Part shown: positions 1 to 7,504 of the stretch, in pieces
Layout: each line of letters starts with the position of its first letter
Numbering within the stretch: position 1 is the first letter of the stretch
Source: an uncultured Lachnospiraceae bacterium
GTDB taxonomy: Bacteria > Bacillota > Clostridia > Lachnospirales > Lachnospiraceae
Length of the DNA: 18,494 nt
Assembly (NCBI GenBank): GCA_934418125.1
Contig: CAKRWT010000044.1
Span: forward strand, 1-18,494
Direction: 5' to 3'
Notes under the pieces: model-generated
The model's database searches: none
The model's input: the letters and a program-made list of their open reading frames with translations, nothing else
Told to the model about the DNA's origin: nothing
Program-made: the position numbers and the translations under genes

Positions 1-1
1 T

Positions 2-553
2 AGTGCTTTCCATAAAGTGATGGAACTGTTTGATTTTACCTGTCTGACAGAGGTGTTACAACAGGAGCCGGAAGCTATGGAGGCGGTGCTACACAGACAG
101 GTAGAGCAGATGCACCAGGAAAGGCGGCTTTCCACAGAATATTATGAAGCTGTTTCGCTGCGCAGGCTGACTGGATTTCTGTTAAGCCCGGTGGCATTGC
201 GGATGGCGAAGGCAGCCAGAGCCGGGAAACTGTATAAAGAGCAGCCTTTTGTACTGGGACTTCCTGCCAACCGGCTGGGAGAGCAGTTCCCAACAGAAGA
301 AACAGTACTGATTCAGGGAATCATTGACGTATTTTTTGAAGAAGAGGATGGGTATGTGTTGCTGGATTACAAAACCGATGCAGTGGAGAGACCGGAAGAA
401 CTGATACAAAGATACCAGATTCAGCTTGCTTATTATACGGAAGCCCTGGAGCAGTTATCCGGCTGCCGGCAAAGTGGTGCAGGAAAGCAGGTAAAGGAGC
501 AGATAATTTACTCTTTTAAACTGGAACAGGAGATTTCCCTGCCTTTACACTAA
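2..553 (+). CDS. addA: AddA helicase-nuclease, C-terminal nuclease end (5' truncated by window)
   Basis: This is the last 183 codons of a gene whose 5' part lies before the window; the frame is open from base 2. AddA is the helicase-nuclease subunit of AddAB, which processes double-strand DNA ends for RecA-dependent repair in Firmicutes (the counterpart of RecBCD). What is visible is the RecB-family nuclease domain: an N-terminal SAFHKVMELFDF stretch typical of its first helix, then GIIDVFF and LLDYKTD, which supply the Asp and the Asp-x-Lys of the PD-(D/E)XK active site, and then a QIQLAYY helix matching the QxxxY motif. The protein ends about 50 residues later, as AddA does. All nuclease motifs appear intact. 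An addB gene would be expected upstream. Recognition is from remembered family motifs; the helicase part cannot be seen. Confidence 0.9.
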   Translation, partial: SAFHKVMELFDFTCLTEVLQQEPEAMEAVLHRQVEQMHQERRLSTEYYEAVSLRRLTGFLLSPVALRMAKAARAGKLYKEQPFVLGLPANRLGEQFPTEETVLIQGIIDVFFEEEDGYVLLDYKTDAVERPEELIQRYQIQLAYYTEALEQLSGCRQSGAGKQVKEQIIYSFKLEQEISLPLH

Positions 554-572
554 GGAAGCTTTGTTCTATGAT
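544..572 (+). promoter_or_regulatory. Putative sigma-A promoter of the sugar-sensing operon
   Basis: TTTACA (544-549) and TATGAT (567-572) are separated by exactly 17 bp, each one or two changes from the housekeeping consensus. The -35 lies over the last codons of addA and the predicted start, near 579, gives a leader of about 55 nt before the TTG start at 633. No terminator hairpin was seen between addA and this operon, so readthrough is also possible. Confidence 0.5.
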
Positions 573-632
573 AGGAAAGTAGAAAAAATCGGTTCATCTG
601 GGTGGACGACATAGAAATATGAGGAAAAGAAA

Positions 633-1748
633 TTGAATACCAACAAGGAAAAAGACAGGAGAAAGCCCTATTCATGGACCATCTTTCTCATTGGGTTAAG
701 TATCGCCATTACCATTATTATCAGTGTGATTCTGGGCGGCTTTTATCATGCCGGATTTGCCGAGGAGATGGAAACGGAAACGTATGATAAATATTATATG
801 ATGATTACCGAGGATAATGCCTCTTCTATCTGGACATCTACTTATGAAGGAGCAAGACAGCATGCAATAGAAGAAAACGCTTATGTGGACTGGCTGGGAG
901 AAGATTTGCTGACAGGCTATAGCGTGGAAGAGATGATGCAGATAGCCATTGCCGCTGATGTGGATGGTATCATTGTCACGGCCAATGAAGACGAAAGATT
1001 GATGGAACTTATCAATGAAGCGGCAGCAGCAGATATTCCGGTTGTAACCCTTTATGGGGATAGCCCCAACAGCAGACGCTGCAGCTTCGTAGGGGTGGGC
1101 AGCTACAATCTGGGAAGAGAGTACGGAAGACAGGCTCTCCAGATTATAAAAGAAAAAATGCAGGAAAATAATGGCGGCAAATCTGACAGCATGGAAGAGG
1201 AACAACCAGCCATTGGCACGGATGACAGACCGGCAAGAATCACAGTACTGGTCAATGCCTATGCCCAGGATTTAGACCAGAACATCCTGTGCAGCGGGAT
1301 TCAGGAAACCATTGAGCAGGAGAAGAAAGAAAATACTCAGGTGGAGCTGAGTCTTCTGCCGGTAGATGATACCAATGCCTTTTCTGTGGAAGAGTCTATC
1401 CGGGATATTTTTATGGAGCAGGAGATTCCGGACATTATTATCTGCTTAAATGAATTAAATACCACATGTGTCTATCAGGCGGTAGTAGATTATAACCGGG
1501 TAGGAGAAGTAAGCATTCTTGGTTACTATGATTCCGATACTATCATCAATGCCATTGACAGAAACGTTATCTATGCGACGGTATCCATTGATACCAGACA
1601 GATGGGAGAGTTCTGCATTGATGCTTTGCGGGAATATTATGAGCTGGGATATACCAGCCAGTATTTTACGGCAGATATTACCCTGATTGATAAAAATAAC
1701 GTAGACCAGTATCTGCTAAAGGAGGAAGAAACGGATGAAGATTCGTAA
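633..1748 (+). CDS. Membrane-anchored periplasmic-binding-protein sensor (XylFII-like)
   Basis: A 371-residue protein of the sugar-binding Peripla_BP_4/RbsB type. Residues 1-13 are charged, residues about 14-36 form one hydrophobic segment, and no cysteine lipobox is present, so it should be held to the outer face of the membrane by an uncleaved anchor, unlike the two lipoproteins downstream. The body shows the alternating beta-alpha pattern of the family (DVDGIIVTA, IPVVTLYGD, VGVGSYNLGREYGRQA, PDIIICLN, ILGYYDSD). The start is TTG at 633 behind GAGGAAAAG; an ATG at 619 runs into a stop after five codons. It overlaps the histidine kinase gene by 14 nt, so the two are translationally coupled. 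By analogy with XylFII-LytS of Clostridium beijerinckii it likely binds a sugar outside the cell and signals to the kinase rather than delivering sugar to a transporter. Ligand unknown. Confidence 0.85.
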   Translation: MNTNKEKDRRKPYSWTIFLIGLSIAITIIISVILGGFYHAGFAEEMETETYDKYYMMITEDNASSIWTSTYEGARQHAIEENAYVDWLGEDLLTGYSVEEMMQIAIAADVDGIIVTANEDERLMELINEAAAADIPVVTLYGDSPNSRRCSFVGVGSYNLGREYGRQALQIIKEKMQENNGGKSDSMEEEQPAIGTDDRPARITVLVNAYAQDLDQNILCSGIQETIEQEKKENTQVELSLLPVDDTNAFSVEESIRDIFMEQEIPDIIICLNELNTTCVYQAVVDYNRVGEVSILGYYDSDTIINAIDRNVIYATVSIDTRQMGEFCIDALREYYELGYTSQYFTADITLIDKNNVDQYLLKEEETDEDS

Positions 1749-3201
1749 GAAAACCAGTGCCTCCCTGCAGTTTAAAATAAGCAGTATCTATATCCTGATC
1801 AGCCTTTTTGTAATGCTGGTAAATATGGTTCTGATGATTGGCATCAACAATATGTCCAACCGGCTGGATGCGGTGTATCAGGACAACCTGCATCTGAATG
1901 AACTGACAGAAGCGCTGACTGCCGTACAGACGGATATGACCGATTACCTGAATGCGAAAACCAGTGACTCGCTGGAGAACTACTACCGCAGCGAACAGAA
2001 TTATCGTAACATGGTGGCAGAGCTCAACGAAGAAATTACCAGCATATCCTTTGACCGGATGGAGCGGAACATTAAATATATGTCGGGAAACTATCTGGAG
2101 TCTGTGGAGCAGACCATTGAGGCGAAGCGGGGCCGTAATGTGGAGAAATACAGACTGCACTATGAGAATGCTACCCAGATGTATGAATATATCAACAGCT
2201 ATATTTCCAGTCTGAACATGGAGAAGTTTAAGAGCAATTCCGAACGGTACAGCGAACTGCTGCAGCATTTCCGGCTGTTTGAGATGGTGTCGATGATTGC
2301 TATTATTCTGCTTATATTTGGTGATGCCGGTATTATTATCAGCTTTGTCGGAACCCTTATCAGCCCTTTGAAGAGGCTTGCCGGTTCCGCTGATGAAGTG
2401 GCAAAAGGCAATTTTGCCATTGAGCAGCTGCCGGTGGAGACGGAGGATGAAATTGGTATCGTAACCCGGGCATTTAACCAGATGGTGTTAAGCATAAGAC
2501 GGTACATTGAACGGCTCAAGGAAAGCATGGAGGCAGAACGCGCCTTAAAGGAGCGGGAACTGATGATGGAAACGCATCTGAAGGATGCCCGGTTAAAATA
2601 TTTACAGGCGCAGATAAATCCCCATTTTCTCTTCAATACTTTGAATGCAGGCGCCCAGCTTGCCATGATGGAAGGAGCAGACCGCACGTATGATTATGTG
2701 CAGAAGGTAGCGCAGTTCTATCGTTATAATATGAAGAAAAGTGAAGAAACGGTTACTATCCGGGAGGAAATTGAGATGGTAGATTCCTATATTTACATCT
2801 TAAATGTCAGATTTTCCGGGGATATCCATTATGTGAAAAAGATAGACAAAACCCTGTTGGATGTGGAAATGCCGGGTATGATTTTACAGCCCATTGTGGA
2901 AAACTGTGTCAATCATGGAATCCGGGAGATGGGTGATGCCGGGCAGATTACCCTTTCTGTTTATCGGGTGGAAGATAACGTGTGTGTCAGCGTAAAGGAT
3001 AACGGCATTGGCATGAGCCAGGAAACCATTGATAAAGTCATGAGTGGTACGTACCGGGAAGAGGGGATGACAGCAGGCTCTAATGGTATTGGTATGGACA
3101 ATGTGATTTCCCGTATGAAGCTTTTTGCCGGAAATGATGATGTGATGGCCATTTCCAGCGAAGGCGCAGGAAAGGGAACGGAAGTATTCTTATATCTGTA
3201 G
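1735..3201 (+). CDS. Sensor histidine kinase, LytS/YesM type
   Basis: A 488-residue membrane kinase. Two transmembrane segments (about 15-37 and 182-206) enclose an external, mostly helical sensor region of roughly 145 residues with no obvious ligand pocket. A HAMP linker (about 207-260) and a coiled-coil stretch (about 255-290) lead to a His_kinase (PF06580) domain with INPHFLFN, phospho-acceptor His297. The ATPase domain has an N-box (IVENCVNHGI, 387-396), DNGIGM (422-427) and a second glycine motif SNGIGM (449-454). A strong AAGGAGG at 1719-1725 precedes the ATG, inside the end of the upstream gene. The sensor region probably reads the sugar-loaded state of the upstream binding protein, and the phosphate goes to the AraC-type regulator encoded next. 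All catalytic motifs are present. Confidence 0.94.
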   Translation: MKIRKKTSASLQFKISSIYILISLFVMLVNMVLMIGINNMSNRLDAVYQDNLHLNELTEALTAVQTDMTDYLNAKTSDSLENYYRSEQNYRNMVAELNEEITSISFDRMERNIKYMSGNYLESVEQTIEAKRGRNVEKYRLHYENATQMYEYINSYISSLNMEKFKSNSERYSELLQHFRLFEMVSMIAIILLIFGDAGIIISFVGTLISPLKRLAGSADEVAKGNFAIEQLPVETEDEIGIVTRAFNQMVLSIRRYIERLKESMEAERALKERELMMETHLKDARLKYLQAQINPHFLFNTLNAGAQLAMMEGADRTYDYVQKVAQFYRYNMKKSEETVTIREEIEMVDSYIYILNVRFSGDIHYVKKIDKTLLDVEMPGMILQPIVENCVNHGIREMGDAGQITLSVYRVEDNVCVSVKDNGIGMSQETIDKVMSGTYREEGMTAGSNGIGMDNVISRMKLFAGNDDVMAISSEGAGKGTEVFLYL

Positions 3202-3243
3202 GAAACCAAAGAGGAATGATAAAAGCGGAAACGTGGAGGAAAC

Positions 3244-4845
3244 ATGTATAAAATTATGTTGGCAGATGATGAAGGAATCGTGATTGATTCCCTGAAATTC
3301 ATCATCGAGAAAGAATTTGGCGAAGAATGCATGGTGGAGTATGCGAAAACCGGACGGAGTGTCATTGAACTGGCAGAAAGTTACCGCCCGGATATTGCGG
3401 TAATGGATATCCAGATGCCTGGTATCAATGGAATTGAAGCCATGCGGGAAATCCGGGAGCAGAACAGCAATGTAATTTTTATTGTCATGTCTGCTTATGA
3501 TAAGTTTGATTATGCCAAGGAAGCCATTAAGTTAGGGGTACTGGAATATATTACCAAGCCTATGGAACGGACGAAAATCGTGGCAGCCTTGAAAAACGCC
3601 ATGCAAATGATAGATAAAGAGAGGACGAAACGCAGCAATGACCTGATGATTCGGGAGAAGCTGGAAACCGTTGTCCCTATCATCGAAAGTGGGCTGATTT
3701 ATAATATCCTTTTGCAGGAGCATTTTACCGAGGATATCAACAGTTATAAAAATCTGCTGAGAATGGAATCGGAGTATGGTTATATGATATCCGTGGTATG
3801 CGGGGACAGCCAGGAGGGAAACCACATGACGAATGCGGTTGGCAGCAGTGTGAAGATACAGCAGTTTGGCCAGATAGTAAGAATTGCCCTGAAAGAAGGA
3901 TTCCCGGGCTGCATCGTTGGAGCCGTCATGGCAAACAAGATTGCTGTGCTGGTGCCTTATGAAAAGGGAGAACTGGATTATAATGAAAGAATCCAGCTGA
4001 TAGACAGGTCCAGGGAATTGGTGCGAAGCCTGCGCAGACAGACCGATTGCAGCTTCCGTATCGGTATCGGTTCCGTTCAGCCGCTGCAGGATTTGGTCAA
4101 TTCTTATCAGGAAGCCCTGGAAGCTTTGGTAAAGTCTACCGGCAGTGTAGCACACGCAGATGATTTACCGATTGGCTGTGAATACGAAGAGAGTTATCCG
4201 GTGGATATGGAGAAGCAGTTGTTTGCAGCTGTCGAGAATGGAGAATTGAACCGTGCCCTGGCAACGGCAGAGGATTTTTTCCAGTGGATGATGGATAACC
4301 ACGCGGACAATCCGATGGATATCCGGCTGAAAGTGCTGGAATTTGTATTGTACGCAGAGCGCATTGCCTATGAAAATGGTGGTATGACATATGCATTCAA
4401 CACCAGAAAAGATTACCTGCCTGCGGTCATGGGGACAGAGAACATGAGCGACGTGGAGAAATGGTTTATCGGAAAAATCAATGATGCCTGCCAGAATGTT
4501 TTGCGGAAAAGCTCAGAGAAATCTACCAGCCTGGTGGAACTTGCCAAGGAGTACATCAATAATAACTACAGCAAGGACATTTCTCTGGATGATGTGTCCA
4601 GACAGGTTAATATCAGCCCTTATTATTTCAGCAAAATCTTCAAAGAAGATATGGGAGAGGGCTTTGTGGAGTATTTAACAAAAATCCGGATGGAAAAAGC
4701 AAAGGAACTGTTGACTACCACAGAGTATTCCATGAAGGAAATCTGTGCCATGGTAGGTTATGCAGACCCGAACTATTTCAGCCGTTCCTTTAAGAAAAAT
4801 GTGGGAGTTACTCCGACGGAATATAAGGAAGGAAGCAGCAAATAA
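3244..4845 (+). CDS. Response regulator with AraC-type DNA-binding domain (YesN type)
   Basis: A 533-residue regulator of usual YesN length. The receiver domain (1-120) has the acidic pair Asp8/Asp9, phospho-acceptor Asp55 (AVMDIQMPG), Ser/Ala around 83-84 and Lys105 (ITKPM). A central region of about 300 residues has no motif I can name. The C-terminal about 105 residues (429-533) are an AraC/XylS DNA-binding domain with two helix-turn-helix units; the second contains the typical IC.MVGYADPNYFSRSFKKNVGVTP pattern. GGAGG at 3236-3240 precedes the ATG, 42 nt after the kinase gene. It is the cognate partner of the kinase and, as in xylose-sensing clostridial systems, probably activates the transport genes downstream (chvE-mmsA-mmsB-mmsB). 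The target site is not known. Confidence 0.94.
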   Translation: MYKIMLADDEGIVIDSLKFIIEKEFGEECMVEYAKTGRSVIELAESYRPDIAVMDIQMPGINGIEAMREIREQNSNVIFIVMSAYDKFDYAKEAIKLGVLEYITKPMERTKIVAALKNAMQMIDKERTKRSNDLMIREKLETVVPIIESGLIYNILLQEHFTEDINSYKNLLRMESEYGYMISVVCGDSQEGNHMTNAVGSSVKIQQFGQIVRIALKEGFPGCIVGAVMANKIAVLVPYEKGELDYNERIQLIDRSRELVRSLRRQTDCSFRIGIGSVQPLQDLVNSYQEALEALVKSTGSVAHADDLPIGCEYEESYPVDMEKQLFAAVENGELNRALATAEDFFQWMMDNHADNPMDIRLKVLEFVLYAERIAYENGGMTYAFNTRKDYLPAVMGTENMSDVEKWFIGKINDACQNVLRKSSEKSTSLVELAKEYINNNYSKDISLDDVSRQVNISPYYFSKIFKEDMGEGFVEYLTKIRMEKAKELLTTTEYSMKEICAMVGYADPNYFSRSFKKNVGVTPTEYKEGSSK

Positions 4846-4859
4846 GACTGGGAGAACCG

Positions 4860-5906
4860 ATGGGAGAAAAAATGAGAAGGATAATGAGTGTATTACTTAT
4901 CGTTTGTATGGTTTTCAGCATCACTGCCTGTGGCAGCGTGGAGAAGGAAAACCCTGTAAGCGAGAAGGAAGAAAACAAGATTCAGATAGGCATGAGCTTT
5001 GATTCTTTTGTCATAGAGCGCTGGCAAAGAGACCGGGATGTGTTTGTATCCGTGGCAAAGGAGCTGGGAGCAGAAGTCAATGTCCAGAATGCCAATGGAG
5101 ATGTGGAACAGCAGAAGAACCAGATTGACTACTTTATCCAAAAGGGCATGGACGTGATTGTTATCATCAGTATCGATGGAGCTGCCCTTAGAGAATCGGT
5201 AGACAAGGCGAAGGCAGAAGGCATCCGAGTCATTGCTTATGACCGGATTGTGGAAGATGCGGATGTGGATTTATACATCTCCTTTGACAATGAAAAGGTA
5301 GGCACCATGATGGGACAGGCACTCATTGACCAGGGACTGACCGGGGGAAAAGTATTGATGCTTGGCGGCTCCCCTACGGATAAGAATGTTGGTATGGTAG
5401 AAGAGGGCTTTCGACGCATTATGAAAACCCACAATGTAACGATTCTGGATTCGACTCATGCAGATGGCTGGAAAGCAGAGCTGGCATCGCAATATATTTA
5501 TGATAATCCGGACGTGGTAAACGATGCCGATGCCATTATGTGTGGAAATGATGATTTGGCAACCCAGGTAGTCCATGCCCTGGCAGAAAAACGGATGGCA
5601 GGGGAGATTCTGGTAGTGGGACAGGACGCGGATTTGGCAGCCTGCCAGCGAATCGTGGAAGGCACCCAGGTCATGACGGTTTATAAGCCCGTGGAGAAGC
5701 TTGCCACCAGAGCCGCAGAGGAAGCGGTAGCCCTGGCAAAAGGACAGGATGTGACAGGGGATGACGTAACCCTGATAACCAATGGGGATTATGAGGTGCC
5801 TTATATCGGTCTGGAGCCAATCAGTGTAACGAAGGACAATATGGACGAGGTCATTATCGGAAGCGGTTTCCATCTGAAAGAGGATGTCTATCTGAATGTA
5901 CAGTAA
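4860..5906 (+). CDS. xylF: XylF-like xylose-type sugar-binding lipoprotein
   Basis: A 348-residue solute-binding lipoprotein. The signal peptide ends in the lipobox ITAC with Cys24 (from the ATG at 4860; an alternative ATG at 4872 gives a 344-residue product and also has GGGAG upstream, so the exact start is open). The mature part follows E. coli XylF closely from memory: ERWQ.DRD near the N terminus, AYDRI, YISFDNEKVG, GGSP.DKN, GNDDLATQ, GQDADLAA and MTVYKP. These stretches include most of the sugar-pocket residues of XylF, so D-xylose or a related pentose is the best guess. It sits 14 nt after the response regulator, so it belongs to the sensor operon. It could feed the importer downstream, or compete with the anchored sensor protein for ligand. 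No permease lies next to it in its own operon. Confidence 0.88.
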   Translation: MGEKMRRIMSVLLIVCMVFSITACGSVEKENPVSEKEENKIQIGMSFDSFVIERWQRDRDVFVSVAKELGAEVNVQNANGDVEQQKNQIDYFIQKGMDVIVIISIDGAALRESVDKAKAEGIRVIAYDRIVEDADVDLYISFDNEKVGTMMGQALIDQGLTGGKVLMLGGSPTDKNVGMVEEGFRRIMKTHNVTILDSTHADGWKAELASQYIYDNPDVVNDADAIMCGNDDLATQVVHALAEKRMAGEILVVGQDADLAACQRIVEGTQVMTVYKPVEKLATRAAEEAVALAKGQDVTGDDVTLITNGDYEVPYIGLEPISVTKDNMDEVIIGSGFHLKEDVYLNVQ

Positions 5907-5967
5907 CAGGAAAAGATAGTCAGAGATGAAAAAAGTCAAGAAAATAGAATAGGAAAAAATTGTAATA

Positions 5968-6011
5968 CAGGGTGTGCTATAGTACAAAATTGTGCTAGCA
6001 CCCCTGTTTTT
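5968..6011 (+). terminator. Intrinsic terminator after the sensor operon
   Basis: CAGGG-T-GTGCT (5968-5978, one bulged T) pairs with AGCACCCCTG (5997-6006) around an 18-nt loop, followed by a run of five T (6007-6011). It separates the sensor operon from chvE. It could act as a full or a partial (attenuating) terminator. Confidence 0.65.
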
Positions 6012-6171
6012 CGTATTCTGTTTATGTTAAAAATGTACAGAAAGTCGTAAATTATTCCTAGTTGATATGTGTTAAATTATGGTTACAGACAAATGAGAAA
6101 TTTGTTCTGGAGTAAAAATGTATAGTTCACTACTAAGGTGGACGGAATATTCTAAGGGAGGAAAACAGAAT
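6012..6171 (+). promoter_or_regulatory. Probable regulated promoter region of the chvE transport operon
   Basis: This AT-rich stretch lies between the terminator and the chvE start. I see no convincing -35/-10 pair. TATAGT at 6121-6126 could be a -10, with only a poor -35 upstream, as expected of an activator-dependent promoter. AAATTAT occurs twice (6049-6055, 6074-6080), 25 bp apart in the same orientation, which could be a site for the AraC-type regulator. GTTCA...GGTGGACG (6125-6144) resembles the leader of the sensor operon (592-608). All of this is inference. Confidence 0.35.
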
Positions 6172-7341
6172 ATGAAAAAGAAATTATTAAGCATGGTTCT
6201 GTCAACTGCAATGGTTGCATCCTTATTAGTTGGATGTGGCTCTTCCAGCGACAGCACAACAGCAACAACAGACACAGCAGCAGAGACAACTACAGAAGAG
6301 GCAGCACCTGCAGACGATGCAGCAGCCAGCGATGATGCAGCAGCTACCGATAACGTAGGAGCAGGCACAAAAGTCGGCGTTTCTATGCCAACCAAGGATT
6401 TACAGAGATGGAACCAGGATGGTGCCAACATGCAGGCTGAGCTGGAAGCTGCTGGTTATGAAGTAGACTTACAGTATGCATCTAACGATGTTCAGACACA
6501 GGTTTCCCAGATTGAGAACATGATTTCCAGTGGTGCGAATGTACTGGTTATCGCAGCAATCGAGGGCTCTTCCTTAGGTGAGGCTCTTGACATGGCTAAA
6601 TCCGCTAACATTCCGGTTATCGCTTATGACCGTCTTCTTATGAACTCTGATGCAGTTTCTTACTATGCAACATTTGATAACTACATGGTAGGTACAAAAC
6701 AGGGACAGTACATTGTAGATACACTTGACCTTGACAATGTAGACGGACCTTTCAACTTAGAGATTACCGCTGGTGACCCAGGTGATAACAATGCTGGTTA
6801 CTTCTACAATGGTGCTATGGATGTATTAAATCCTTACATCGAAGCTGGTAAGTTAGTAGTTGTATCCGGACAGTCATCTTTCGATGAATGTGCAACTCCT
6901 GTATGGGCAACAGAGACATCCCAGTCCAGAGCAGAGAACATTCTTTCCTCTAACTATGCAGATGGTACACAGGTTGACGTATGGCTTTGCTCCAACGACT
7001 CTACAGCACTTGGTGTTGAGAACGCACTGGAAGCTAACTACACAGGTGAATGGCCAATCATCACAGGTCAGGACTGTGACGTAGCTAACGTAAAGAACAT
7101 GCTTGCTGGCAAACAGTCTATGTCTATCTTCAAAGATACACGTACACTGGCATCCCAGGTTGTTAAGATGGTAGGTCAGATTTTAAAGGGTGAAACAGTT
7201 GATGTAAACGATACAGAGTCTTATGACAACGGAACAGGTATTATTCCTTCCTTCCTTTGCGAGCCTGTATATGCAGACAAAGATAACTACAAAGAACTGT
7301 TAATTGATTCTGGTTACTATACAGAAGCAGACCTTCAGTAA
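6172..7341 (+). CDS. chvE: ChvE-like multiple-monosaccharide-binding lipoprotein
   Basis: A 389-residue sugar-binding lipoprotein. The start is ATG 6172 with AGGGAGG at 6155-6161; an in-frame ATG at 6118 would add a stretch that spoils the signal peptide. The lipobox is LVGC with Cys22, followed by a low-complexity Ala/Thr/Asp/Glu linker to about residue 60. The binding domain matches Agrobacterium ChvE along its length from memory: VSMPTKDLQRW, VLVIAAIEG, VIAYDRLLMNS, YYATFDN, VVVSGQ, GQD, FKDTR, NDTESYDNGTG.IPS and SGYYT at the end. The family binds several aldoses (galactose, glucose, arabinose, xylose) and feeds MmsA/MmsB. It uses a narrow codon set rich in ggt, gca and aac, suggesting high expression. 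It heads the transport operon; the hairpin just after it may keep its mRNA level above that of the ATPase and permeases. Confidence 0.94.
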   Translation: MKKKLLSMVLSTAMVASLLVGCGSSSDSTTATTDTAAETTTEEAAPADDAAASDDAAATDNVGAGTKVGVSMPTKDLQRWNQDGANMQAELEAAGYEVDLQYASNDVQTQVSQIENMISSGANVLVIAAIEGSSLGEALDMAKSANIPVIAYDRLLMNSDAVSYYATFDNYMVGTKQGQYIVDTLDLDNVDGPFNLEITAGDPGDNNAGYFYNGAMDVLNPYIEAGKLVVVSGQSSFDECATPVWATETSQSRAENILSSNYADGTQVDVWLCSNDSTALGVENALEANYTGEWPIITGQDCDVANVKNMLAGKQSMSIFKDTRTLASQVVKMVGQILKGETVDVNDTESYDNGTGIIPSFLCEPVYADKDNYKELLIDSGYYTEADLQ

Positions 7342-7369
7342 GAAGTAAATAACAGGTAAGGTATGATAT

Positions 7370-7392
7370 GCAGGCGGGAAATTCCCGCCTGC
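7370..7392 (+). promoter_or_regulatory. Perfect hairpin between chvE and mmsA
   Basis: An 11-bp perfect inverted repeat (GCAGGCGGGAA, single central A, then its complement) 28 nt after the chvE stop. No T run follows, so it is more likely an mRNA-stabilising or partial-termination element than a full terminator. Such elements often follow binding-protein genes to raise their level relative to the membrane components. Confidence 0.6.
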
Positions 7393-7454
7393 TGACTTTC
7401 AGTAAAGAGACAGTAAAAACAATAATTAAAGATTTGGGAAATAGGAAATCATAG

Positions 7455-7472
7455 TTTCGCCACAGGGCGAAA
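7455..7472 (+). promoter_or_regulatory. Second hairpin in the mmsA leader
   Basis: TTTCGCC (7455-7461) pairs perfectly with GGCGAAA (7466-7472) around the loop ACAG, 20 nt before the mmsA ribosome binding site. No strong T run follows. It may affect mRNA stability or translation of mmsA. Confidence 0.45.
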
Positions 7473-7504
7473 AATTTGAAAAAGAATGGTTGGGAGGGAT
7501 ACAA

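Noticed and set aside
6118..6171. Upstream ATG at 6118 as start of the ChvE-like protein
   Set aside because: It adds 18 residues before a perfect lipoprotein signal peptide; ATG 6172 has a strong AGGGAGG at the right distance.
7202..7216. Catabolite-repression (cre-like) sequence within chvE
   Set aside because: The match to the cre consensus fails in the 3' half, and it is deep inside a coding region.
7490..7504. TTG at 7490 as start of MmsA
   Set aside because: It overlaps the GGGAGGG ribosome binding site that serves the TTG at 7505, and there is no site upstream of it.
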